Positions 1-8,961 of a DNA stretch of 31,812 nt are shown piece after piece. A program made the translations under genes and the position numbers. The DNA is taken from positions 1-31,812 of the forward strand of contig JALLAP010000191.1 in assembly GCA_036939355.1 (NCBI GenBank), written 5' to 3'. The DNA comes from Thalassiosira profunda. Lineage: Eukaryota > Bacillariophyta > Thalassiosirophyceae > Thalassiosirales > Thalassiosiraceae. Numbering within the stretch: the first letter of the stretch is position 1; each line of letters opens with the position of its first letter. The notes under the pieces were generated by a model. The model searched no databases. It had not been told where the DNA came from and saw nothing but the letters and a program-made list of their open reading frames with translations.

Positions 1-430
1 AGCGCCTTTCCACATCGTCGACATCTTCAAAATCGAGCACTGCCCACGGATGTTCAGGTGGTTGGTGCCCAATGTCTTCGCCTGCTGCTTCGTCCAGCTC
101 AGCGTCAGATCCATCACTTTGGCGACCCTCATCCTCAGTGTCTACCTCTTCACTCTCCGCTGCAGATCCATCACTACGCATGTCACCATCACCATCCACT
201 GAGCTACGTCGAGGAGAGGCAGCAGCGCCGGCCAGCACCGCCAAACTCGCAGCGGACGGTCCACCCCGAAAGTTGCGCTCCCTCCAAGACGACGACGGCG
301 CGGTCAGCGCCGCGGCGAGGAGTCCCACCGACGGCTTGGGGAGGTAGCCCGCGATGCATGTCAACAGAGGTTCGGGCAGGTCCGCGAGGCCGCCCCGCTG
401 ATGAGTTGACGTCGCCTCGCTGTCTTGTAC
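1..430 (-). CDS. F-box-like protein, partial (cut by left edge)
   Basis: The minus strand has an open frame from 430 down to 2 that continues past the left edge. Near its start it reads GGLADLPEPLLTCIAGYLPK followed by PSVGLLAAALTAPSSSW. This resembles an F-box-like hairpin (LPxxLLxxIaxYL...). After an Arg/Gly/Ala-rich linker the protein turns strongly acidic (EEVDTEDEGR, DAELDEAAGED) and ends at the edge with WAVLDFEDVDDVERR. F-box proteins usually link substrates to SCF ubiquitin ligases; that role here is inference. There is no in-frame ATG between the upstream TAA (431-433) and the F-box-like segment, so the true start lies either in an undetected upstream exon or at a non-ATG codon. The plus-strand frame at 72-347 (Ser-rich) is the antisense shadow of this acidic stretch. 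The gene diverges from the UBL-protein gene that starts at 619. Confidence 0.5.
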
Positions 431-433
431 TTA

Positions 434-618
434 GCTTGCTTTTGTTGTGCTTTGTGCTTTTGCTTTGCCCAGGGTCTCGGTTAACTACTTACGTACAATA
501 CAATGCCTGAACTTTTGTCTACCTACGTATCGTAGGTCACCCCCTTGCTTGCCGCCAAGTGGAACTCATCTTGTTTGCTCTCCCCTCCATCTCCAAGCCA
601 TTGCGGCGCCCCACTGCC
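434..618. promoter_or_regulatory. Divergent intergenic region with two TACGTA palindromes
   Basis: The short gap between the left-edge gene (-) and the UBL-protein gene (+) contains TACGTA at 490-495 and 524-529. The second lies inside a longer inverted repeat, ACCTACGTATCGTAGGT (521-537). Both are about 90-130 bp upstream of the ATG at 619. The same hexamer recurs in most other upstream regions of the window. Regulatory function is inferred only from this recurrence. Confidence 0.35.
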
Positions 619-2172
619 ATGAAGTCCGCCCTCGCCGCGCCGCTGTGCCTCCTCCTCCTTCCGGCGGCGGTCGCCGTCGCGCCGACGGGCGGTATCGCAC
701 GGGCATCACTGCCCTCGACGGCCTTTGCGCGACGACCCCATCGACCGGTGGTGCACCGATCACTGTCCTCAATCCGCGGAGGCGCCTTGACGGACGACGA
801 TGACAGCGAGTCAGATATGAGCGACGAAGAAGATTCGGAGGAGGACGAACTGTCCGACGCCGAGCTGAGCAATCTGGAGGTCGATTCCGACGAGGAAATT
901 ATTGCAATTGATGAGAGTGATGTGGACGAGGAGGAAGAGGAAGAGGAGCCGGCCCCATCAACATCGGCGTCCGGCCCGCCGGTCAAGCTGTCCATAAAAA
1001 CCGCCCTCCAATCGACACTGCTTGACCAGCATCTCGAATTCACCGCGTCGCGGAAGCGCACCGTGTTGTCTTTGCGGCAGGCTGTCTCCAAAACGATGCG
1101 GGGCCGGCCGCCGCTCGCGTGCGTCGTGTTAAAACACCACGGGAGACTGCTAGATGACGAGGAGACTGTGGACGATATATTGGAAGACGTAGATTCGGAC
1201 GACGAAGAGGAGAGCGACGAGGAGGACGAAATCGGGGAAGACGACGACGCGATCAAGTTGGGATTGACGTGCGACAGCGTCCCGCCCGTCGACGGCAAGT
1301 TTGGCATCGAGTTTCGGGAGAAGGTCCAAAAGATGTCCACGCGGGAGATTGTCGAGGCGTACTGCGCGAATTTGGCGGGGATGGCGTACGGGCAGGAGCT
1401 GCAGGCGAAGGAGGGGGAACTTTACGAGAAGGAGGATGCGGTGGATTCATTAGAGGGGGAAGAAGGGGATGAAGAAGAGAGAGAAGCGCCGCCTTCGGCA
1501 TCGGTGAACCACTCGCTGGAGATACGAAAGCGGGCAGCCCAAATCCAACAGCAGTTCGAGGGGACATTGAGTGACGAGACACGACAACTGATCCAAGAGG
1601 AGCACGCGCGCGTCCAAGAGGCATCGTCCGACGGCGACGAGGGCGGGGAAATCGCCTACGGCCTCGCCCCCCAGGGCACCGCCGCCCGCTCTCACCGCAG
1701 GGGACGCACATTGAAGGGCGGCGCCGCCACGAACGTCCGCCGCTCCCTCCAGCGCAACCTCAACGTCAATTGGGGAGATACCCTGCGCAATTCCCTCCTG
1801 TTTCTCTTCTTCGGATACTTTGGCGGGAGGAACTCCTTCTCCCGCACCTTTTTGTTGATGTCGTCGCCATTGTGCTTTCTGATACAGACGCGGCCGGTGA
1901 AGGTGGCGATGAAGCAATTGTTTTATACCATCGGGGAGCCGCCAGGGATATTGCTGAGTTTGCTGCCGGCGCCGCAGCAGGCGATCATGAGCTTGGATTA
2001 CGGGGAGGCGATGCGGAAATTGTACGGGGAGAAGGCGCTGGAGGGGGAGGAATGGTTGGAGATGGAGCGAGCGGAAGAGAGCGGGGGCGGCTTCGGCGAT
2101 ATCGGTATTGGGGACGAGGACGATGAGGAGTACGATGATGACGAGTATGACTACTCGGATGATGAATACTAG
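619..2172 (+). CDS. Secretory-pathway membrane protein with ubiquitin-like segment and acidic tracts
   Basis: This is a 517-aa protein starting at ATG 619, chosen because it opens directly with a signal peptide (MKSALAAPLCLLLLPAAVAV, 1-20). An upstream in-frame CTG at 559 is not needed. After SSIRGGA (50-56) comes a Glu/Asp/Ser tract (57-112). A roughly 70-residue segment (122-192) then has the beta-grasp pattern of ubiquitin-like domains: VKLSIKTAL..., a central helix SLRQAVSKTM, and ACVVLKHHGRLLDDEETVDD. A conserved-looking block follows (214-262), then hydrophobic stretches at 388-402 and 409-423, and the block FYTIGEPPGILLSLLPAPQQ (435-454). The tail is acidic/Tyr-rich (DDEYDYSDDEY). UBL plus membrane segments recalls HERP/TMUB-type ER quality-control proteins, but sequence identity to them is not evident and the function is unknown. 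It is convergent with the next gene, 84 bp away. Confidence 0.8.
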   Translation: MKSALAAPLCLLLLPAAVAVAPTGGIARASLPSTAFARRPHRPVVHRSLSSIRGGALTDDDDSESDMSDEEDSEEDELSDAELSNLEVDSDEEIIAIDESDVDEEEEEEEPAPSTSASGPPVKLSIKTALQSTLLDQHLEFTASRKRTVLSLRQAVSKTMRGRPPLACVVLKHHGRLLDDEETVDDILEDVDSDDEEESDEEDEIGEDDDAIKLGLTCDSVPPVDGKFGIEFREKVQKMSTREIVEAYCANLAGMAYGQELQAKEGELYEKEDAVDSLEGEEGDEEEREAPPSASVNHSLEIRKRAAQIQQQFEGTLSDETRQLIQEEHARVQEASSDGDEGGEIAYGLAPQGTAARSHRRGRTLKGGAATNVRRSLQRNLNVNWGDTLRNSLLFLFFGYFGGRNSFSRTFLLMSSPLCFLIQTRPVKVAMKQLFYTIGEPPGILLSLLPAPQQAIMSLDYGEAMRKLYGEKALEGEEWLEMERAEESGGGFGDIGIGDEDDEEYDDDEYDYSDDEY

Positions 2173-2255
2173 ACGAGGTTCGAGTCTATCAACATTTCAC
2201 CTGTACAAAACTAAGTTCTCCTCAACCGTCGATCTCTCTATGTCTTCACTTGCAC

Positions 2256-3872
2256 CTAAACAGATGAATCGTCTTCCATATCTTCTGCCCGCAGATTCTC
2301 CTCTCTCGTCCTAATCGATAGGGCCATCTCTTTCTGCTGAGAGGTCATTGGAAAGCACCAAATGTTCATGTAACCGGTGAAGCATAGGAACCCATTCAGT
2401 TGCTTCAGGAACGCAATGCTCGTGACGTCGATTCCATCTGGCAGCATGTCCACGAACCGTTCTTCATTTGCGTCATCGTATCTCTTTACCAGTTGGCCGG
2501 TCTTGAGATTCCAAGCCACCAGCATGTGGCCGTGTAATGACAGGGAAAGGGGGTATGTAATGTGCACCTCACCAAGTTGATCTTCTCCGTTGACATCGCA
2601 TAGGCCACTCCACCGCTTCTCCTGCGTATGTCGGTCCCACGCGTGTATTTTCTTGTCCTTTGACGAGCCGACAACATAATCATCTGACAATGCAACGGCT
2701 TCTAAGCTAACATTGGGTTCAAATGTTTGGCGTAGGGAGATCATATCCCTCTCGGCATCCAATTTCCAGACGGTGATGGTAGGAGTGTGCATCCAGTAAT
2801 CGATCTCGAAGTTTTTCAAGGAGTGGTAGATGACAAAATGAGTCCCATCATCGCCCCACGCAATCTCGCTCTCGAAGTATTCATCGCCATTCTCACAAGC
2901 CCTCCCCAGTGGCGATTGCTGGCATGGTATGAGAAGGTCTGATGTACTGGTGACTTTGAAGAGACCGACCTCATGGCCAACCACGGAAATGAGATGGGTC
3001 TCGCACCCAATCGACGGTATTCCTCCCGAGCGTCTGTTGTTTGGGGACTCTAGTCTCCTCCTGACGCTCCCACGCCTGAGGTCTGTCTGAGCCAATTGGT
3101 TCGTGACAACAATTTAGGCCCCAGGCGGACCGCATATTGTCACATTCCAGCCGAAACCCCCAGGCAGCGCTTCCGTGTAGCTCAAGTCCCGTGCGTCATA
3201 AAGGCAGATCCCTTCGGGTGCAGCATCGCTACCCGTACCGCCATCATCAGAGACGGCTGCAATCATCGAGGAGCTCGCTGTGACTTTTGGAGAGCCGGCG
3301 TAGTACATCCTATCCATATGAATGAACACTGGATCCCTCAGAAACGATGCGCCCTGAAACCAACCCTCCTTGTTGCGCATCCCAAATTCTCGGTATGCCT
3401 TCTCCTCCCACACCCCCCTTATCAATTCACGAAAGTGCGTATTCAACGCGTCCAGCTTGCACAGATCCGAGGGCGTCGCATATTGCAGCACCTGCTCGCC
3501 CAAGTCGCCCGCATAGAGAGAGAAGAGATCGGGCGCCGTATGGTTCGCATCCCTGAAGATCTGAATCCCCCCTCTCACTGCACCTCCTCCTCCCTCTCCT
3601 CCAACTGACTCTGAAACCCCTATGTTGTACCTCACGACGTCGCTCGCCTCGCCTCGCACATACGATGCGGCGCCATCGTAAATGTGATGGGACGTCACCA
3701 CCACCTCGACACCCCCAGCGTCATCACACGCCGTGCAGGTCAAGAGGGCCGTCCCCCGCCGGGCGTGGGCTGCCATCAGGCACCGAGGACAGGCCAAGCA
3801 ACCACAAGGTTTGAGCTCCAGGACCTCGGCCCCCTCGGACGGGAAAGGGGCGCCGCAAATCGTGCAGTCCAT
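2256..3872 (-). CDS. Zinc finger / F-box-like / WD40-like protein with an in-frame TAA
   Basis: ATG is at 3872 and the final stop at 2256-2258. The N-terminus carries a RING-like zinc finger: MDCTIC, then CGCLACPRC, then CTAC (residues 3-49). The middle has an F-box-like segment (DLGEQVLQYATPSDLCKLDA and following residues through WEEKAYREFG). The C-terminal half has beta-propeller-like strands (CLYDARDLSY, ITVWKLDAERD, KIHAWDRHTQEKRW, MLVAWNLKTGQLV). The architecture suggests a ubiquitin-ligase adaptor, by inference. The frame is interrupted by TAA at 3116-3114 (codon 253), yet coding character continues in the same frame on both sides. One possible intron, 3143-3087 (57 nt, donor GTGACA, acceptor CTCAG), removes the stop and keeps frame, giving about 519 aa. 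However, that donor is weaker than the others in the window, and the removed segment itself looks like propeller strands. A nonsense change, sequencing error or readthrough are alternatives. Confidence 0.7.
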
Positions 3873-4118
3873 CCTGACTTCACTTCACGTGCGCCAAAGT
3901 TGCAATCAAGGGCGCCCTGATGTCGAGAGAGTAAGTAGGAGCGCGCGGCGGGGGCGGGGCGGGAGCGCCCGGCGGCGGTGTACCTACCTAGGTACTACTC
4001 ATACTCATATGGAAGACCTAGTAGGCGAATGTACGTACGTGACGTAGTTAACCCCCCCCCCAAGCAGAGTGCAAAGATTCTCAAAGTTGCACGCAGCGCG
4101 GCAACTGCAAACAACGCA
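3873..4118. promoter_or_regulatory. Divergent upstream region with TACCTAGGTA and TACGTA palindromes
   Basis: This lies between the zinc-finger/F-box/WD gene (-) and the glycosyltransferase gene (+). It contains the palindrome TACCTAGGTA at 3985-3994 and TACGTA at 4032-4037 (within GTACGTACGTGACGTAG), followed by a run of ten C at 4052-4061. The TGACGT core next to TACGTA resembles bZIP-type sites in general. Function is inferred from recurrence in other upstream regions. Confidence 0.35.
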
Positions 4119-5624
4119 ATGGCTCCGGGCAGGGGTGGCAGCGTTTCCTTGTCAGGGCGCCAGCTGTTGATTGGTTTGATTGGGGGGACGCTCATTAGTC
4201 GAATGTTCTGTGTGCGGCCGCAGGCTGCTATTTCAGAGCAGGAAAGGCACAAGGCAGCGTCCGCATTGCAGGTGCACCGAAATGCATCCCGCCCGGCCCG
4301 GCCTTCGGACCACTTCTGCCACTCCCGCGACTTCAAGCCGGACCGCGGACGGAGGGCATCGTGCATGTTCCGAAACATATGCGTGCTGCCCAAGGATGGG
4401 ATCGGCCCTGAGAATTGGAAGGAGAACGGCCCTCCCGCGATCGACTGGGCTTACATAGTCAGTGACGAGGATGAGCTCGCGCCGCAGATCAAAGAGGAAG
4501 ACATTGATTTCACCCTGGGGGTGGGGCCGCACTCCTCTGACAACAGGCTTCACATGCGCCCGCGGCTGGTGACGGCATCGGAGTTGGACGCGATGCATCC
4601 ACCGGAAACGAGGTCGTTTGTGCCCGACCTCTCCGTGCTCCTGTATGAATACAACAACGAAAACTTCGGCCATGCCCTGATGGACATCGCCCTGCCCGTC
4701 TACTCGATTCTGGAGGCGTTCGGGTACGAAGAGGCTGCATTCAACGCCTTTCGGTACAGCTTTCCGCAGGGCGTGGGGTTCAGCTGCGATTTCCAAGCGT
4801 TCATCGGGAGGGGCGGGACGAAAACGCATGCCATTTGCGCGAAGTTCTACAAAATGCTCTCCGTGATGCTCGGCCTGGCGCCCGTTTCCGCGGAGCAGGA
4901 GTCCGAGAGGGACAGTGGGCATTACTTCTCCTCGGCTTCGATCAATGTTCTCAACGCGACGCAACTCCAGGCGACATGCTTCGACACTCTGCTCGTGGGC
5001 ATGTCGCAATACTCAGACGACTGCATGGAGGGATCGCACGGCAAAAGGAACAATACTTGGTCCAATTGCATGACGGGGCGGCAGAAACAGCTGTGGGACT
5101 TTCGGCGCTGGGTCATGGGGAATGTAGGGGCAGTGAGCATAGCCCCGAACAAGCACACAATCGTTGTCACCAGAAACAACACTTCCAGAGGTTTGAGAAA
5201 CATCCAGGAGTTGGTGGATGCAATGAAATCTTCTCTTTCCCCTCAAATTGAGATCGTTCAAGTGGAGTGGCCCAAGCTTTCGATTAGGGAACAGATCGAG
5301 GCCATATCCCGGGCGACGATTTTCGTCACACCCCCCGGTGGTGTGTCATACATCTCAGCATTCTTGCCTCGTTGGGCAACGGCAATTCGACTGTACTCAG
5401 GCGATTTTGGCATGGATTGGCATGTGATGAACTACTTGGGGTACATTCACGCTGAATACGTCGACTGTGCGGGCGGCAAGATAGATATCGAGGACGTGAT
5501 GCATCGAATAGGTCGGTCCATAGAAAGATACGAGGCTCTCCGCACGAATGCGGCTGAGATTGATTCGTTGCCATTCGAGTACTTGAGGATTTCGCATAGA
5601 AATCAAAGCACTGCGATTAAGTAG
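4119..5624 (+). CDS. Type II membrane glycosyltransferase, GT61-like (DUF563)
   Basis: This is a 501-aa protein. ATG 4119 was chosen because it gives a short cytosolic N-terminus (MAPGRGGSVSLSGRQ) followed by one signal-anchor helix (LLIGLIGGTLISRMFCV, about 16-32), the topology of Golgi glycosyltransferases. The frame stays open upstream to 3978 but that part reads through promoter-like repeats. The lumenal part has the GT61 pattern: a central block with NFGHALMDIALPVYS, then VVTRNNTSRGLRNIQEL (about 349-365), then LSIREQIEAISRATIFV ending in TPPGG (404-408). This corresponds to the 'xRxxsRxixN ... eQixxixxAxixixxHGAgl' signature, with TPPGG where many members have HGA. Several NxT/S sequons and scattered Cys fit a secretory protein. 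The family transfers xylose, GlcNAc or arabinose to glycans or proteins; the substrate here is unknown. Confidence 0.85.
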   Translation: MAPGRGGSVSLSGRQLLIGLIGGTLISRMFCVRPQAAISEQERHKAASALQVHRNASRPARPSDHFCHSRDFKPDRGRRASCMFRNICVLPKDGIGPENWKENGPPAIDWAYIVSDEDELAPQIKEEDIDFTLGVGPHSSDNRLHMRPRLVTASELDAMHPPETRSFVPDLSVLLYEYNNENFGHALMDIALPVYSILEAFGYEEAAFNAFRYSFPQGVGFSCDFQAFIGRGGTKTHAICAKFYKMLSVMLGLAPVSAEQESERDSGHYFSSASINVLNATQLQATCFDTLLVGMSQYSDDCMEGSHGKRNNTWSNCMTGRQKQLWDFRRWVMGNVGAVSIAPNKHTIVVTRNNTSRGLRNIQELVDAMKSSLSPQIEIVQVEWPKLSIREQIEAISRATIFVTPPGGVSYISAFLPRWATAIRLYSGDFGMDWHVMNYLGYIHAEYVDCAGGKIDIEDVMHRIGRSIERYEALRTNAAEIDSLPFEYLRISHRNQSTAIK

Positions 5625-5760
5625 CAGCGTCAAATGTGGATATTATTTGGGCTTTGCTCAGTGGCAACGCAGAAGATTAGAACCGGCTCGTATGAAACAG
5701 GGCTTCTTCCTTCTTCCAACCATATTTCCTTCCTAGAGACAAGCCACCATCGTCGCGCAA

Positions 5761-6904
5761 TCAATCCTCCTCTGCAACAACCTTCTTCTTCTTCCGTCGC
5801 TTCCGCTTGCTCCCCCTTTCGAACGCGTTCAAGCTCAGCTCCGCCATCCGGTCGCTCTCCTCCTGCGCCATCATCTTCTCCTTCTCCGCCGGCGTCATGT
5901 CGGCATCCAGGGCCTTGATGGCCACTCCCGCTATGTGCGGCTGGAGCACCATGTCTACCTGGTCGTATCCCACCTCCTCGAACAACGGCGACGTTTCCTC
6001 CTCCCCTTCCTCTCCCCCCTCGCTGCCGGCCGAAGTAGATTGTTGCGATCCCTCCTTGTTCGTCTCGATATAAATGTCGCTCATCCCGATGACCTCGTCG
6101 AGGTAGCTCTCGTTGCCCACCTCGGCGCTCTCCACGAAGAGGAACCGCCCGCCCGGTTTGAGCACCCGCCCCGCCTCGCGGATGCTTTGCTTCCAATCCA
6201 TCCCGTTCTCGTCCATGCGCTGCGCGGCCAGGAGGGAGATGACGATGTCGATGGACGACGACGGCGTGTCGGCGAGGTTGTCCGCCATCTGGTTCGAGTA
6301 GGTAATGGCCGCCGATTTTCTCCGCTCGGCCTGTTTCGTGCATTTTGACGGAAGAGACGCATTAGATCGTTTCTTTCAATCGTCCCCCCCAAAACAGGAA
6401 TGCTCACATGATATGAGCAACACGCACTAACTTACCATCTGCTTGAGCTGCCGCTCGCAGCTGACCGTCAGCCCCTCCCCATTCGGCTCGGCCGAGCTGG
6501 TGATGATTTCTCTGCAATTTTAATGTTGCAATCATCGAAGTGAGGCATCCAGCCAAAGAGGGAAATAAAAGAGCCAATAAATAAATTGCACAAGCAATAG
6601 AAATGCCCACGAGGGGAACGCACCGGACCGTCCTGGGCACGAAATTCACGACCCTCCCATCCTCGCACCCCAATTGCAACACCTTGTCGGCGCTCCGGGG
6701 CGTCTGGTTCGTGCACAGCGCGGCGGCCACCCACTCGGTTCGCAGGTAGGTCACCGGATCGAGGGCAAATAGGGGGCTCCCTCGCGCCTTGGGGGAAGAG
6801 CACGGGGGCGCCGCCGCGGACGGGGCGGGCGGCGCGAAGGCCCCGACACCGCCCGCCGCGGCCAGGAGGAGAAGGAGGGGCGCCAGCGTCGCGGTGGAGG
6901 GCAT
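5761..6904 (-). CDS. Plastid-targeted class I SAM-dependent methyltransferase, 3 exons
   Basis: Exons are 6904-6624, 6511-6436 and 6330-5761. The introns are 112 nt (GTGCGT...TTGCAG) and 105 nt (GTAAGT...AACAG). All junctions keep frame and give 308 aa. The N-terminus is a signal peptide ending VGAFAPP (residues 20-26), which matches the diatom ASAFAP-type cleavage site with the essential Phe, followed by a Ser/Ala/Pro-rich transit region. This indicates import into a four-membrane plastid. Motif I is VLQLGCEDGR (75-84), close to the canonical VLELGCGxG. Exon 3 holds a post-motif strand IDIVISLLAAQRMD and the methyltransferase hallmark LKPGGRFLFVESAE. The C-terminus is a Lys/Arg cluster (KRKRRKKKK). 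The fold resembles Methyltransf_11 enzymes; the substrate is unknown. The first Gly of the classic GxGxG is present but the third is Asp-Gly. It is convergent with the GT61 gene, 136 bp away. Confidence 0.82.
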
Positions 6905-7400
6905 CGTGGGGGTGGAAATGAGCGGTTGTTATTGTTAGGGCGGCGGGCCTGACGAATCCAACTTGCAAAATCTTCAACCGACCGTACGTACTTACGTAGG
7001 TATAGAACGGGGTACGTAGGCCCCAACGCCAACAACCCAACGAACGCTCGCTTCAATCGCCCTCAATCTCAATGTTGACGATACACATCAACACAAGCGG
7101 CCCCCGGCGCGGCCGCTAGCCCCCGTCTTCCCTGTCAATGCCCCTCAAAGCCGCAGCAAGTTCGTGGATCCGATTTAGCAGCGGGACGGGTGGCGGTTTC
7201 TGTATCTGCGCGTGAAACGCTCCTCTTCAGTCTCTTGACTGCGGGTTCACGTGCACCGTCTGCTTCGGGCCTTCACATTGGCTGATAAGAACGGGTGATT
7301 TCCCCTTTGCTGCTGCGAAATATTCTCATTGCCTGGCAAATAATATTCATTGGACGGCTGCAATAGATTATTCGTTGCATCAGAGCATCAGACAAAAATA
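6905..7400. promoter_or_regulatory. Divergent upstream region with three TACGTA sites
   Basis: This is a 496-bp gap between the methyltransferase (-) and RING-CH paralogue A (+). TACGTA occurs at 6985-6990, 6993-6998 and 7013-7018, all 80-115 bp upstream of the methyltransferase ATG and almost 400 bp from paralogue A, so they more likely serve the former. The remainder (7020-7400) has a GC-rich patch around 7098-7118 and an AT-rich stretch just before 7401. I see no gene or RNA in it. Confidence 0.35.
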
Positions 7401-8897
7401 ATGGGGCGCATGAAAAGAGGGAAGGGGAAGAAGAAACGAGGCGGGGGCAACAAGAAGTCGTCCCGCCAGCCCGCCTCTTGCGAAGACTCGGAGGGTTCTG
7501 GCGTCAATGGTAATTCTCAGCCCGGTTATGTACCCGCAGATATCGACACACCTCCGAGGTTTGGTATTGGGACGCGGGTCGAAGTGATGTGCAAACGGGA
7601 GGAAGGGATTGTATGCAACATAGGAATGGTCACAGGCCATTGGAAGAGGTCAGATGACTGGCCAGAAGATTTGGTGGCGCCCTACCTTATCCGCCTTGAC
7701 AATGGCCATCCCGTATTCGTGCTATCCGATACGGAAGAATCGATTAGGGAGTCGGACGCGCCTCGAAGGGAATTAAGATTCAAGTTGGGTGACAGAGTAT
7801 CTTGCAAGGTGGGGGACAACGACGATGATTGGTCGGATGGAACAATAATCAAGCTGTGGTACACGAACGCGATGGCCTTCGCAGAGGATCATGTCATGCC
7901 ATACCAGGTTCAATTGGACACAGGCAACCAAATTTATGCGCCGGTGGATGTGGAAGAGTTCATAGTGAGAGCAACCTCTCCCCCGCCCGAGTGTTGGATT
8001 TGCTTTGACAATGAACTGAGTGAAAGCAACCTCATCGTGCGAGAATGCGCTTGCAGAGGGGGAAGCAACGGATTTGTGCACATAAACTGCCTCGTGAAAA
8101 TGGCCAAAACTAAGGTGGAAGACTTACGCATCCAGGGCAAGGATGTGAATCCCGACGATGGCGTGCACCCGTGCCATCAATGTATTACTTGTTATCAGCC
8201 CTTTGGCGGTGGATCGCACTGCAGAGCTGCTCTAGCGAAGGTATTCTATGAGACGTACAAGGACCGGGACATTTCTGATTTCTGGAACAAGGAAGCCACT
8301 ACAAAATATGCTAGGGTGCTAGCTCGCGACGGAAGGCATGGCGAGGCATTGCATCTGCTGAGGGAGAGGATCTACAGGCTTAGATTTGCGATTGAGCAAG
8401 GACTCATTGTGAGAGAAGACGTCACCCAATGGAAGCAGGATCTCGCAAATTTTTTGTTCGATCTTGCTGTGGTGTACGAAGGCATAGGCTCTCTTCCAGA
8501 AATGAAGACTGCGCTGGATGAAGCGTTGTCAATAATAGACAGCTGTGGGGGCTTTCGGCCGGACATTAATGCAACAGCGCTGCAGTTGATGGCAAAATAC
8601 GCGTACGAATCGGGTGACAAGAATGGGGCCCTAGCATATTTCAACGAAGCCAGTAGTCTTATGAAAATGATTGGCGGCGAAGATGACGCTAGCACGCTCC
8701 TCAGTCACGGCAACCTGAACTTGGAGTGCGGCAACAAAGAGTTAGGGCTGGAGCAGTTATCACAGGGAGTCCAGAGGTGGACGAGGGTCTATGGAAAGGA
8801 TCACTCTACAGCTCGCATCGCCAACGAATACATTCAGGAAATCGAACGAGGATCGATGGACAAAATGCCATCACGTGGACTGACGGTAACATTGTGA
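7401..8897 (+). CDS. RING-CH paralogue A: SH3/Tudor-like modules, RING-CH finger, TPR-like tail
   Basis: This is a 498-aa intronless protein. ATG 7401 is fixed by comparison with two paralogues in the window, which also start MGR followed by a Lys/Arg/Gly cluster (here MGRMKRGKGKKKRGGG). Two beta-barrel modules resembling Tudor/SH3 folds follow: one from FGIGTRVEV to ESIRESDAP, and one from RFKLGDRVSCKV to PYQVQLDTGNQIYAPVD. A RING-CH (C4HC3) finger begins at Cys198: CWIC, then CACRGGSNGFVHINC, then a C-x2-C pair in CHQCITC. The C-terminal 200 residues are amphipathic TPR-like helices (ARDGRHGEALHLLRERI, GNLNLECGNKELGLEQLSQG). RING-CH proteins are usually E3 ubiquitin ligases. The SH3/Tudor modules and TPR tail suggest a soluble, possibly nuclear scaffold rather than a membrane MARCH ligase; this is inference. 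It is convergent with the next gene, 65 bp away. Confidence 0.85.
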   Translation: MGRMKRGKGKKKRGGGNKKSSRQPASCEDSEGSGVNGNSQPGYVPADIDTPPRFGIGTRVEVMCKREEGIVCNIGMVTGHWKRSDDWPEDLVAPYLIRLDNGHPVFVLSDTEESIRESDAPRRELRFKLGDRVSCKVGDNDDDWSDGTIIKLWYTNAMAFAEDHVMPYQVQLDTGNQIYAPVDVEEFIVRATSPPPECWICFDNELSESNLIVRECACRGGSNGFVHINCLVKMAKTKVEDLRIQGKDVNPDDGVHPCHQCITCYQPFGGGSHCRAALAKVFYETYKDRDISDFWNKEATTKYARVLARDGRHGEALHLLRERIYRLRFAIEQGLIVREDVTQWKQDLANFLFDLAVVYEGIGSLPEMKTALDEALSIIDSCGGFRPDINATALQLMAKYAYESGDKNGALAYFNEASSLMKMIGGEDDASTLLSHGNLNLECGNKELGLEQLSQGVQRWTRVYGKDHSTARIANEYIQEIERGSMDKMPSRGLTVTL

Positions 8898-8961
8898 GCA
8901 GGAAACGAAAGCAAACGAATTTTCTCTACATTGACTTCGACGACTCCTCGAGCAAATAGAT

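Noticed and set aside
537..1340. Minus-strand open frame of 267 codons, Ser-rich
   Set aside because: It is antisense to the Asp/Glu (GAC/GAG/GAA) tracts of the UBL protein, which read as Ser/Leu on the opposite strand. The plus frame has a signal peptide and conserved-looking blocks.
4233..5009. Minus-strand open frame of 258 codons, His/Arg/Val-rich
   Set aside because: It is a shadow of the GT61-like coding sequence, with no family resemblance.
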